Shown here: in pieces, positions 11,272 to 19,571 of the stretch
Layout: each line of letters begins with the position of its first letter
Position numbering within the stretch: position 1 is the first letter of the stretch
Source of the DNA: Bdellovibrionales bacterium
GTDB lineage: Bacteria > Bdellovibrionota > UBA1018
DNA: 64,000 nucleotides
NCBI GenBank assembly: GCA_018266355.1
Contig: JAFEAP010000015.1
Location: 1-64,000, forward strand
Reading direction: 5' to 3'
The notes under the pieces: model-generated
The model's database searches: none
Told to the model about the DNA's origin: nothing
The model's input: the letters and a program-made list of their open reading frames with translations, nothing else
Made by a program: the position numbers and the translations under genes

Positions 11272-12189
11272 ATGGTCGCGAAGAAAATCGTCATCACAGG
11301 GGCAGGGGGATTCATCGGGCGCCACCTCGTCCGGAAGTTCGCGGAAGCGGGCCACGCGATCACCGCGATCGTGCACCATTGGTCTTCGGGAAATCCGATG
11401 CCGACCGACCTCGCAAACGTCATCCAGGGCTCTTGTAACGATACCGATTTCCTCCAGAAGACTTTTGCTGAAATTTCGCCCGACGTGGTCATCCATCTCG
11501 CGAGCAAGACGAACCCGAGCCGCGACCTTACCGACCTCGGTTCCCAGATGCGTAGTACCTTCGAGCCGGCCGTTCACGTCGCTCAGGCTCTTCCGAGTTC
11601 CATTGAGCTCGCCCTTTTTTTCGGATCTTGCGAAGAGTACGGGAACGGAGCCGTTCCCTTTCGTGAAGAGCAGGCACCCGTTTGTTTTTCGCCGTATGGC
11701 TGGGGAAAGATCGCCGCCCATTACGGCGTTTCCTTGATCGCCAAACTTCGCGACCTTCCGACCTGTTGGGCACGTCCGTTCCTGACTTTCGGCCCGAACC
11801 AGCCCAGCGGGCTGCTGATTCCGACGGTGATCAAAGGCTGCCTCGAGAACCGGAAAATCCCGCTTACTCTCGGTCAACAGACGCGGGACTTCCTCTACGT
11901 GGAAGACCTTTGTCGCATGGTCGAAGTGCTTCTCAAGGACTCGGGCAAAGCGGCCGGCCAAACGATCAATCTCTGTTCGGGAAAGCCCCGAACCATCCGT
12001 TCGGTCGCCGAAGAGATTCGGAAAGCGGCGGGAAGCGGGACGCTGGATTTCGGCGCGGTACCCTATCGCAAAGAAGAAGCGATGGAGTTTTACGGGTCGC
12101 CCGAAAAGTTCGAACGCCTCTTCGGGAAATTCGAGATGACCCCGTTTTCCGAAGCGATCGCCAAAACGGTCCAAGCGTATCGGCAATAA
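11272..12189 (+). CDS. NAD-dependent sugar epimerase/dehydratase
   Basis: This is an extended SDR of about 305 residues. GAGGFIGRH provides the NAD-binding glycine motif near the N-terminus, SCEEYG the conserved strand before the active site, and YGWGK the catalytic YxxxK. RPFLTFGPNQ and DFLYVEDL are typical of GDP/dTDP-sugar epimerases and dehydratases. The start was set at ATG 11272 because MVAKKIVITG is the normal family N-terminus; an upstream ATG at 11242 adds ten atypical residues. The specific nucleotide sugar is unknown. Confidence 0.8.
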   Translation: MVAKKIVITGAGGFIGRHLVRKFAEAGHAITAIVHHWSSGNPMPTDLANVIQGSCNDTDFLQKTFAEISPDVVIHLASKTNPSRDLTDLGSQMRSTFEPAVHVAQALPSSIELALFFGSCEEYGNGAVPFREEQAPVCFSPYGWGKIAAHYGVSLIAKLRDLPTCWARPFLTFGPNQPSGLLIPTVIKGCLENRKIPLTLGQQTRDFLYVEDLCRMVEVLLKDSGKAAGQTINLCSGKPRTIRSVAEEIRKAAGSGTLDFGAVPYRKEEAMEFYGSPEKFERLFGKFEMTPFSEAIAKTVQAYRQ

Positions 12190-12192
12190 GGG

Positions 12193-13116
12193 CTAGGCCT
12201 TGGCCGAGCCCGCTTTTCGGGTCAGCGTGATCACGCTCGCGCTCAAGAATTGAAGAACGATCTTCAAGCCGAGACGGGCGATATAAACGAGCTTGAAAAA
12301 AAGACTCGGACAGTGCCGGAAGAAAAACCGGGTCATGTAGATGACGTTCGCGTGCGAGCGGATGCTGAAGTAATTGTCGCGAAGCTGCGCCAAGGTGAGA
12401 TTCCATCCCGAACGAAAGTTCCCGGAAGGGCCGCCCACGTCGTAAACGATCGAATCGTAGGAAAGGACGAGACGGTATCCCGACCGTTTGACGGTCAGGA
12501 AAAAATCGTAATCTCCGAGGTAGTGAGGAAAGAGACTCGGCTCGAAATTGATCTTACGAAAAACTTCGACGGGAACAATGGTGAAGCGGCAAGTGAGCAC
12601 GTCGACGCCCGCGCTGATCCGGCCTTGGTCCCCGATTGGAACCCGGGCGTAACGATTCGTTTTCCAATTCCAGGAGAACGCCGCATCGTAGAGTTTCGTC
12701 GGGTCCGAAAAGTCTCGGGAAAGAGAACCGACGATCGCGCCGCCGTACTCGCGACTTTCCTTGAGGAGGGTCGCGATCGCGTTCTCTTTCGGAATTTGGT
12801 CGTTGTTCGCGCAAATCACGTAATCTTCCGCGCCGGCGCGTTCGAGAACCCAGTCGACGCCTTTCCGCATCGCCCCCGTCCACCAGAGATCCCCGTTCCC
12901 GCGCAGGACCGCGACGTCCGGAAAATCACGGGCTAGCATTTCCCCGGTTCCGTCGGTCGACCCGTCGTCGACGACGACGACCTTGAAAGCGGAAACCGTT
13001 TGGCGCTTCAACGCCTCGAGGAAGCGACGGGTGATCTCGCGACGACCATGGACGGCGACGAGAACGTAGATCAGGCGGCCGCCTTTCCGCTTCCTTCGAG
13101 GAAGCGTTCGCACCAA
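12193..13116 (-). CDS. family 2 glycosyltransferase (rhamnosyltransferase-like)
   Basis: The product carries VLVAVHGR, VVVDDGSTDGTG and GDLWWTGAM, the last a feature of a GT2 subgroup found in polysaccharide loci, and ends in hydrophobic helices that could anchor it to the membrane. With the ATG at 13116 it is 307 residues and overlaps asnB by 46 bases. The family N-terminus begins at LIYVLVAVHG, where a CTG codon at 13074 overlaps the asnB stop by 4 bases. A non-AUG coupled start is therefore possible. It is probably cotranscribed with asnB. Confidence 0.75.
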   Translation of the reverse strand: MVRTLPRRKRKGGRLIYVLVAVHGRREITRRFLEALKRQTVSAFKVVVVDDGSTDGTGEMLARDFPDVAVLRGNGDLWWTGAMRKGVDWVLERAGAEDYVICANNDQIPKENAIATLLKESREYGGAIVGSLSRDFSDPTKLYDAAFSWNWKTNRYARVPIGDQGRISAGVDVLTCRFTIVPVEVFRKINFEPSLFPHYLGDYDFFLTVKRSGYRLVLSYDSIVYDVGGPSGNFRSGWNLTLAQLRDNYFSIRSHANVIYMTRFFFRHCPSLFFKLVYIARLGLKIVLQFLSASVITLTRKAGSAKA

Positions 13117-14855
13117 AGCTCGAGAAGCACGAGTTTATACAGGTAGAAAACCGTCGGCCGCTCGACGAGAAGCAGCTTCGCGAGCCCGGAGCGCTCGATG
13201 AATTTCTCCCTGACAAGATAACCGTTCCATAGACGAGACCCGTATCTGCGGATCACCCCGAGACGCCAACGGGTGGCGGGAGGGGTAAATCCCTGCTTCG
13301 GCCGATTCAAGACTTCGTCCGGAACGAGTCCCCTTACTGCTTTCTTCAGAAGTTCCTTGGCGGGATCCCGGTAGAGATCCGGACGCGCCTTGTTTAGACC
13401 GACTACCAGCTCGACGAGCTCATGATCGAGGAAAGGCGAACGAAGCTCGACCGAGTTGGCCATGCTCAGTCGGTCGCCGAGGGCGACCGGATCCGCGAAA
13501 AGCCATCCTTTCACAAGTCGATTCATGATCTCGATTTGAACGTCTTGTTTTCCTTCTCTCTCGATCTGGCTTTCCGGACTTCGTTCGCGGAATTCTTCAC
13601 GTAAAGCCTTAGGGTAAAGCGACGAAACCTGGCGGGCGGCGAAACGGTAATCGCGGTTCGAGTCGTAAAAGACAAGATCGCCGGTGCGCTTCGCGCTTTC
13701 TCTTACCGCTTCCGTCACCCAGGAATAACCCCAAAAAATCTCGTCCGCCCCCACGCCGTTCAGAAGAACTTTCACCTGATCGCGTCTTGCGGCCTTCATC
13801 ACGGAATAGATACCGTAGGCCGCGATGTCGGCGACCGGGTCGTCCATATCGCCGACGAGGTCGGGAAACGATTCGACGAAATCTTCTGTTCTCAACTCGA
13901 TCTCGACGATCGGAATGCGTAATTTTTGCGCGAGCGCCCGGGCGAACTTCCTTTCATCCGTTTCCGGCTCGCCCGCGTACCCGACAGTAAACGCACGGGT
14001 AAGTTCTCTATCCCGGTTCTCGTGCTCGAAGAGCGCGGCGACCGCGCTCGAGTCGACCCCGCCGCTGAGGGCGATTCCGACGGGAACGTCGGACCTGCCG
14101 ATGATTTTCGTGATCGAGTCGAGCTTCCCCCGAACTTCCGCGATCGGATCCGCGCACTCGACCGGGGGCGCCGCGGAAAAATCCCAATACTTCTTCGTTT
14201 CGTATCGAAGCGATTTCAAATCGAGGTCGAGGTAATGGCCCGCAGGAACTTTCCGGACTTCGCGAATGAGAGTCATTGGTTCCGGAACGAATTGGTAATG
14301 TAGGTAATGGTTTATTGCCTCGGCTGAAAGCCGTCGATCGCGCACCGGCATCGTTTCGAGGAGCGCTTTCATCTCGGAGGCGTAGGAGAACCGTCCTTCC
14401 GCCTGCCGGTAGTAGATCGGCTTTTCGCCCATCCGGTCTCTCAGGAGGTAAAACCGCTCGCGTTTGCGATCGAGGAGACTGATCGCGAACATGCCGCGAA
14501 GGCGGTGGACGAAATCGATCCCATATTTTTCGTACAGGTGAGGAACGACCTCGCCGTCCCCGTGCGTGGTGAAACAATGTCCGGAAGTCTCGAGTTCCGC
14601 CCGGAGCTCGAGATAATTGTAAATTTCACCGTTGAAGAGAACGACGGTTTCCTGGGTAGAGCCGAAGAGAGGCTGGTTCGCTCCCGCGACGTCGATGATG
14701 CTCAGTCGCCGCATCCCCAGGATCAGCCGCTCGGACTGGAAGAATCCTTCGCCGTCGGGCCCCCGATGAAAAAGGGCGGCATTCATCCGCTTCGCCTCGG
14801 TGAGGTCAGCATCCGAGAGGGGTTCTTCACAAATGAGACCGGAGATTCCGCACAT
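13071..14855 (-). CDS. asnB: asparagine synthase (glutamine-hydrolysing)
   Basis: The 594-residue product is a full-length class II amidotransferase. The N-terminus MCGISGL exposes the catalytic Cys2 of the glutaminase domain after Met removal. The C-terminal synthetase domain has the PP-loop LSGGVDSSAVAAL. It converts aspartate to asparagine, or amidates a sugar uronate, as AsnB-like genes inside polysaccharide loci are often thought to do. Because it lies inside a glycosyltransferase cluster and couples to one, a glycan-modifying role is plausible but unproven. The start ATG lies 5 bases from an inverted repeat at 14861-14876. Confidence 0.88.
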   Translation of the reverse strand: MCGISGLICEEPLSDADLTEAKRMNAALFHRGPDGEGFFQSERLILGMRRLSIIDVAGANQPLFGSTQETVVLFNGEIYNYLELRAELETSGHCFTTHGDGEVVPHLYEKYGIDFVHRLRGMFAISLLDRKRERFYLLRDRMGEKPIYYRQAEGRFSYASEMKALLETMPVRDRRLSAEAINHYLHYQFVPEPMTLIREVRKVPAGHYLDLDLKSLRYETKKYWDFSAAPPVECADPIAEVRGKLDSITKIIGRSDVPVGIALSGGVDSSAVAALFEHENRDRELTRAFTVGYAGEPETDERKFARALAQKLRIPIVEIELRTEDFVESFPDLVGDMDDPVADIAAYGIYSVMKAARRDQVKVLLNGVGADEIFWGYSWVTEAVRESAKRTGDLVFYDSNRDYRFAARQVSSLYPKALREEFRERSPESQIEREGKQDVQIEIMNRLVKGWLFADPVALGDRLSMANSVELRSPFLDHELVELVVGLNKARPDLYRDPAKELLKKAVRGLVPDEVLNRPKQGFTPPATRWRLGVIRRYGSRLWNGYLVREKFIERSGLAKLLLVERPTVFYLYKLVLLELWCERFLEGSGKAAA

Positions 14856-14860
14856 AAGAA

Positions 14861-14876
14861 ATTATTGCTTAATAAT
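14861..14876. promoter_or_regulatory. inverted repeat at the asnB start
   Basis: ATTATTGCTTAATAAT is a perfect 6-bp inverted repeat with a 4-base centre, only 5 bases upstream of the asnB ATG in otherwise GC-rich DNA. It could be a promoter -10 region or an operator; no ribosome-binding site is visible between it and the ATG. Confidence 0.35.
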
Positions 14877-15021
14877 GGACGGGACGATTCAAAGCCTAAA
14901 GCGCAAAATACGACGCGAGTCCCATCAATTCAAGCAATCTACATTTGCCGTCTTCTATGAGCTTCTACGCCTTTAAAAGGCTTTTGATTAGGCATCTCTT
15001 GTAGCAAAGTTTTTCGAAACC

Positions 15022-16494
15022 ATGGCGTCCGACACCCCCGGCTCAATACAGATCATTCGAATCCGCTTGGGTTTACTACTGCTTCTTTACGTATTGATGT
15101 TCTGGTCCGACCTCGCCGCCTTCCGCCCCGGCATGGATTCGATGACCTATGGCGCGATTTCCCGCCACATGGCCCTGCACGGCGACTGGTTCGTCCCCCA
15201 CTACACGACCCAAGCCTATCCGAATTTCTTCCAGCATCCTCCTTTCGCACTCTGGATGATGGCCCTCTCGATGAAGCTCTTCGCCTTGATCGGCGGTCCG
15301 GAAACGCTCTACGCAGACTGGGTGCTCAAAGCCCTGCCCGCGCTCATCGCAGGCCTTTGCGCGATCGGTGTTTATCTTTGGGGGAAGCGGATCCGCGACG
15401 AAAGTTTCGCGTTTCTCGCTACGCTTGTTTTACTAACCTCCACTCGATTCGCGAAGTATTCGAAGGGTTTCATGCTCGATCCGTTTCTCGCGACGTTCTC
15501 GCTATGGGGCGTGTACGCCGCATGCCTCGCGCGAAAGAAGCCAAGCAACGGCACCGGACTCGCCGCTTTGGCCGGGCTGTCCATCGCGGCCGCGATGTTG
15601 AGCAAGGGGCTTTTCGCTTTCGGACCCCTCGCGGTCATCCTAGCGGTTTACGGACTCGACCTGATCCAACTCCGGTCGGGTACCGTCAGAATCGTCGCGT
15701 TTCTCGCTGGTCTCGGGCTCCCGCTCGCCGCCTGGTTCGTTTTCGGGGATGCCTCGAATTACCTGCACCACTACTATTCGGAGCACGTCGCCGATCGTAT
15801 CGGGCCGCATCCGCTGATCGACCACTTCGCGCCGATCATCAACCTCGCGAAGGTGTATTGGCCATGGCTTCCCTTCTTCGCCATCGGATGCTGGAGAGTT
15901 TTACGGAATTGGAAGGACGAATCGAAACGCGACGAACTCGCGATCGGTCTAACCGCCCTCGCCTTCGTCGGCGGGTTTTGCGTCGTTGCTTCGTTCCTCG
16001 AGCAGTACCATACCGCGACCTATCCCTTTGCCGCGCTCGTGGCGGCGATCGGCTTCCCTAGCGCGTGGGAAAAGTTCCGAGCCGGTACGGAGAAAATCCT
16101 ACTCGCGGTTTGTCTGGGCTTTTTCGTCTTCCTCCTCCTAAACCCCTATTCGATGCAAGGAACGGAATACAAAAACCCGATCCGCCTCGCCCTTAAGGAG
16201 GCGGACCGGCGCTGCGCCGATCCGGCAATCCGACGGATCACGATCTCGACCGGCGTCGCCGAGATATGGTACGCGCTTGCGATCGGCGGTTGGAACACGC
16301 GATGGGATCCGCATTCGGCTCCGGCGACCGAACTTCCGAAAAATGGTTCGCAGCTCCTTCTCGCCGCAGCGAATGAACACGTCCCTTCGGCCTGGACGCC
16401 TGCGGGAATCGAGGCCGAAGGCCTTCGCCTCTACCGGGCCACGGACATCGGCGAGTGCAGTCCGTCGACATTATTAAACGCTGCGTCGAAATAG
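15022..16494 (+). CDS. GT39/ArnT-like membrane glycosyltransferase
   Basis: The 490-residue product is a multi-pass membrane protein. After a first membrane segment (LGLLLLLYVLMF) comes a periplasmic-loop acidic motif region (FRPGMDSMTYGAI), and further on HPPFALWMMAL and roughly ten more hydrophobic segments. This is the layout of dolichyl-phosphate-mannose-type (family 39) transferases such as ArnT, which move a sugar from a polyprenyl-phosphate carrier to lipid A, glycan or protein on the periplasmic face. It has a 166-bp upstream spacer of its own, so it is probably transcribed separately. Acceptor and donor are unknown. Confidence 0.75.
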   Translation: MASDTPGSIQIIRIRLGLLLLLYVLMFWSDLAAFRPGMDSMTYGAISRHMALHGDWFVPHYTTQAYPNFFQHPPFALWMMALSMKLFALIGGPETLYADWVLKALPALIAGLCAIGVYLWGKRIRDESFAFLATLVLLTSTRFAKYSKGFMLDPFLATFSLWGVYAACLARKKPSNGTGLAALAGLSIAAAMLSKGLFAFGPLAVILAVYGLDLIQLRSGTVRIVAFLAGLGLPLAAWFVFGDASNYLHHYYSEHVADRIGPHPLIDHFAPIINLAKVYWPWLPFFAIGCWRVLRNWKDESKRDELAIGLTALAFVGGFCVVASFLEQYHTATYPFAALVAAIGFPSAWEKFRAGTEKILLAVCLGFFVFLLLNPYSMQGTEYKNPIRLALKEADRRCADPAIRRITISTGVAEIWYALAIGGWNTRWDPHSAPATELPKNGSQLLLAAANEHVPSAWTPAGIEAEGLRLYRATDIGECSPSTLLNAASK

Positions 16495-16526
16495 CTATAT
16501 AACGGAGATTCCGCTATTTTGAGCGG

Positions 16527-18434
16527 ATGAGTTCGCCACGAAATAGCATTTTCCTCCCGGGCACCCTCTTCGACGGCGGCCTAGGCACCGAACTCTACGA
16601 ACGCGGTTTCTACATCAATCGCCCGTTCGAAGAACTGAACCTCTCCGCCCCCGCCGACGTCGAATCCGTCCACCGCGATTATCTCGATTCCGGCGCGAAA
16701 TTCCTCACGCTGAACACCTTCGCCGCGACTCGCGTCCAGCTGAAGGAGTTCGATCTCGATACGAAACTTCCCGAGATCGTCGAGGCCGCCGTGAGGATCG
16801 CGAATAACGCGCGACGAGAATTCTCCGCCGCGAAGGGATCCGGCGGCTCGAAGGATTCCCCCCGCCTCGCCTTCTCCATGGGCCCCCTCGGAGTCCTCGT
16901 CGAACCGCTCGGTTCCTTCGGTCTCGACGAAGCCCGCCGCGAATTCGCGGACGTCGCGAAGATCGCCGCCGAAAACGCGGCGAAGAATCCGAGGACTCAC
17001 GCCTACGACGCCTACATCTTCGAAACCTTCACGAACCTCTCCGAACTCGAAGCCGCGGTCGACGGCGTCCGCTCGGTCGATCGCGAGCGTCCGATCGTCG
17101 CTTCGATCTCCGTGAAATCGTCCCAGAAAGACCTGATCGCGAAATTCGCCGAGCGCTTCGGCTCGCGCGATGACGTCGATGCCCTCGGGCTGAATTGCTC
17201 GGAAGGCCCGGCCGATCTCTATGCGACGCTTAAGATCCTGCGTCCGCTTACGACAAAAGCGATCATCGTCCAACCGAACGCCGGTACGCCCCGCCACCTG
17301 AACGGCCGGTACTTCTACATGACTTCGCCCGACTACATGGCGAAGTTCGCGAAACGTTTCGTCGAAGCCGGCGCGACCGGAGTCGGGGGATGCTGCGGAA
17401 CCGGTCCCGACCATATCCGGGCGATGGGACTCGCGCTGAAGATGACGACCGTCCAATCGAGCGGAACCGCGCGCGTCGAAACGGTCGCGGCTCGCGATCG
17501 CGCGGCGGAGTGGAAGCGCCTCACGCTCGCGGAACGTCCCGCCTCGTCGATCGGCGAATCCCTCGCCGCCGGAAAAAAAGTCCACACCGTCGAACTCATC
17601 CCGCCGAAGGGCACCGACACGACGAAGTTCTTCGAACACGTGAACCTCCTCGCGGCGGCCGGCGTCCGCCACGTGAACATCCCCGACGGCGCGCGCGCGA
17701 TGACTCGCGTCGGTTCTCTCCACCTCGCGGCCCTCGTGCAGAACGTGACGAAAGGGAAAGTCCGCGCCGTTCCCCATTTCACGACCCGGGACCGGAATCT
17801 CATCGCGCTCCAATCCGACCTCCTAGGCGCGGCCGTGAACGGCCTCGGCGACGTGCTCATCGTCACCGGCGATCCGCCGAAACTCGGGAATAACCGCGAC
17901 GCCTCCGCCGTCTACGACATCGATTCGATCGGTCTCACCTACCTCGTCGACTGCTTGAATCGCGGAGTGACGACCCAAGGCGAAGCCCTCGGATCCCGCA
18001 CCGGTTTCGGCATCGGCGTCGCCGCGAACCCGACTGCGATCAACCTCGAAGTCGAAAAGAAGCGCTTCCGCTATAAGGTCGAAAGCGGCGCGGACTACGC
18101 GTTCACGCAGCCGATCTTCGATCCGGAGAGTTTCCTCCGGTGGCGCGACGATCTCGGGAAAAATTACATCCCTCACGTCGTCGGCATCTGGCCGCTCATC
18201 TCGCTTCGAAACGCCGAATTCATGGCGAACGAAGTTCCGGGCGTCTCCGTACCCGAATGGGTCGTCGACGAAATGGAAAAAGCCGGCGACGACCCGACCG
18301 AAGCGGTGAAGCGCGGAACCGCGATCGCGGTCGGGGTGATGGAAAAACTCGAAAAATCCTGCGAAGGCTTCTGCGTGAGCGCCCCCGTCGGTCGCGCGGC
18401 GGTCGCCCTCGATGCGCTTCGTTCATTTCTTTAA
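16527..18434 (+). CDS. bifunctional homocysteine S-methyltransferase / methylenetetrahydrofolate reductase
   Basis: This 635-residue fusion resembles Bacillus YitJ. Residues 1-300 form a homocysteine methyltransferase barrel with DGGLGTELYERG, LNCSEGP and GGCCGTGPDH, whose cysteines bind the catalytic zinc. From about residue 350 (HTVELIPPKG) a flavin-dependent methylenetetrahydrofolate reductase domain follows, with VLIVTGDPP and AYTFTQPIF-type strands (DYAFTQPIFDPESF). The reductase half makes 5-methyl-THF for MetH, encoded 2.6 kb downstream. The role of the methyltransferase half is less clear because MetH has its own. An AT-rich spacer separates it from the following operon. Confidence 0.88.
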   Translation: MSSPRNSIFLPGTLFDGGLGTELYERGFYINRPFEELNLSAPADVESVHRDYLDSGAKFLTLNTFAATRVQLKEFDLDTKLPEIVEAAVRIANNARREFSAAKGSGGSKDSPRLAFSMGPLGVLVEPLGSFGLDEARREFADVAKIAAENAAKNPRTHAYDAYIFETFTNLSELEAAVDGVRSVDRERPIVASISVKSSQKDLIAKFAERFGSRDDVDALGLNCSEGPADLYATLKILRPLTTKAIIVQPNAGTPRHLNGRYFYMTSPDYMAKFAKRFVEAGATGVGGCCGTGPDHIRAMGLALKMTTVQSSGTARVETVAARDRAAEWKRLTLAERPASSIGESLAAGKKVHTVELIPPKGTDTTKFFEHVNLLAAAGVRHVNIPDGARAMTRVGSLHLAALVQNVTKGKVRAVPHFTTRDRNLIALQSDLLGAAVNGLGDVLIVTGDPPKLGNNRDASAVYDIDSIGLTYLVDCLNRGVTTQGEALGSRTGFGIGVAANPTAINLEVEKKRFRYKVESGADYAFTQPIFDPESFLRWRDDLGKNYIPHVVGIWPLISLRNAEFMANEVPGVSVPEWVVDEMEKAGDDPTEAVKRGTAIAVGVMEKLEKSCEGFCVSAPVGRAAVALDALRSFL

Positions 18435-18507
18435 TATAAGTGTTTGTAATTATTAAGTAATATATAGTATTTACAATATTTTATATAATAATTACAATAT
18501 CTTATAG
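18435..18507 (+). promoter_or_regulatory. AT-rich promoter/operator with direct repeats before the RACo-metH operon
   Basis: This 73-base spacer is almost pure A+T inside GC-rich surroundings. TTACAATATTTTATA (18471-18485) and TTACAATATCTTATA (18492-18506) are direct repeats differing by one base and spaced exactly 21 bp, two helical turns. An inverted partial copy, TTGTAAT, lies at 18444-18450. TATAAT at 18484-18489 is a perfect -10 hexamer. It would start transcription about 11 bases before the ATG at 18508, leaving almost no leader and no Shine-Dalgarno site. The repeats overlap the -10, so a repressor binding there would block transcription. The ribbon-helix-helix-like protein encoded at 19014 is a candidate. 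Confidence 0.55.
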
Positions 18508-19017
18508 ATGGTCGATCTTCGGCTTAAATTAAAAACTCTATTCGAACAGCTCGACGTGCGAATCGCTGAAATGAATCGCGAGCGCGGCGAAAACGGCGGT
18601 CCTCGAATCCCGCGGTCCGAGGTGAAAATTCTCGGCCAAATGAGTCTCCTTTCGAACGAAGCCGTCTCCGCTGTGCTTTCCCTAGCGGAGACCGGCGATT
18701 TGGACGCGCTCGTGGATGCCGAATACGCCGTATTGCGAGAATTGAAGACGCTTCTTCGCGACGTCGGACTCATCTACGACGAACTCAGTCCCGAAATCTG
18801 GATACCGCCCGGCGCTTCGTTCGAAACGCTTTTCGAGTTTTCGAATATCGTCGTAAAACGAATCGATCCCGAGTCCGCACTGGTGAGCAAAGCCGTCAAG
18901 GCTCGCGAAAAAAACCGCCTCCTCGTCCAAGAAGCCGTCGCCTCCGAGAAATTTCCGAATCTGCTCGCGAGAATCGAAAAGCACGGAGGCGATCTGGCCT
19001 ACTTCCTCGAAGAATGA
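18508..19017 (+). CDS. unknown protein, first gene of the RACo-metH operon
   Basis: The 169-residue product was not recognised. It is soluble, charged and mostly helical by appearance, with a conserved-looking core IWIPPGASFETLFEF then DPESALVSKAVKA, and an ending LLARIEKHGGDLAYF. The middle faintly recalls the C-terminal part of nucleotidyltransferase-like (DUF6036/AbiEii-type) proteins, but the catalytic GS motif is absent, so no function is claimed. A TAG stands in frame just upstream, so ATG 18508 is the earliest possible start. It overlaps the next gene by ATGA, and that gene overlaps RACo the same way. This argues for a role tied to the operon, unless the pair is a toxin-antitoxin module. 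Confidence 0.6.
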   Translation: MVDLRLKLKTLFEQLDVRIAEMNRERGENGGPRIPRSEVKILGQMSLLSNEAVSAVLSLAETGDLDALVDAEYAVLRELKTLLRDVGLIYDELSPEIWIPPGASFETLFEFSNIVVKRIDPESALVSKAVKAREKNRLLVQEAVASEKFPNLLARIEKHGGDLAYFLEE

Positions 19018-19571
19018 AAACCAAACCGAACCTCATCGATCGATTCAAGCGCCTCGCCGAGCGGAATGCCCGACGAAGGAAAGATCCGCGTTTTTTCGAC
19101 ACGATGGGTTTCCTCGTCGCTAAAGGATTTCTCGGATACAATCGACCGATCCTTCCTCGACCGAACGCGCGCCTCGAGCTCCGCGACGCGATCTGGGCCG
19201 GGACTTACGTCGAACCGCGCATCCTCGAAGTGCTTCCCGCAGCGGTCGCGCGACTTCCTAAAAACTTTCGAATCCCGGAAAAACCCGCGCGGGACGAAGC
19301 GAAGCTCGTCGAAATCGCGGAAGCCCTCCGCGAGGGAACGGAGACCGAAGTGTGTTTTCATGAGATCGGCCCGGAGAAGTATCGCGTCTGGATGGACCTA
19401 CCTTTAAAGGACGGTCGCACCGTTCCGGTAAAGGAAAGGAAACGCGCGAAAAATTTTCGCCTCCGACCGATCGTGATTGACCGACTCGAAGCGCTGGCTA
19501 AGGCAGAAAATCTTTCCGAGACTGAGGTATTGGAGCGAATCGTGCTCGAAGCACGGGAGAGAACGCGATGA
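19014..19571 (+). CDS. unknown protein with possible C-terminal ribbon-helix-helix, coupled to RACo
   Basis: The 185-residue product is not recognised as a whole. Its basic N-terminus (LIDRFKRLAERNARRRK) is followed by ARLELRDAIWAGTYVEPR. Its last 40 residues (NFRLRPIVIDRLEALAKA, then a second helix NLSETEVLERIVLEA) fit a ribbon-helix-helix DNA-binding fold. It could be an autorepressor acting on the repeats at 18471-18506, or the antitoxin of a pair with the upstream protein. Start and stop overlap both neighbours by ATGA. Base composition resembles the surrounding genes, so recent insertion is not evident. Confidence 0.58.
   Translation: MKTKPNLIDRFKRLAERNARRRKDPRFFDTMGFLVAKGFLGYNRPILPRPNARLELRDAIWAGTYVEPRILEVLPAAVARLPKNFRIPEKPARDEAKLVEIAEALREGTETEVCFHEIGPEKYRVWMDLPLKDGRTVPVKERKRAKNFRLRPIVIDRLEALAKAENLSETEVLERIVLEARERTR

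Noticed and set aside
13471..13489. CGGTCGCC-GAG-GGCGACCG in asnB resembling the par-region palindrome
   Set aside because: The arms match but the spacer is 3 bases, and the codons encode the conserved GDRLSMANS region of asparagine synthases, so chance is the simpler reading.
14971..14990. GCCTTTAAAAGGC followed by Ts as a terminator
   Set aside because: The stem is only five pairs with a three-base loop, and no gene reads into it on the plus strand.
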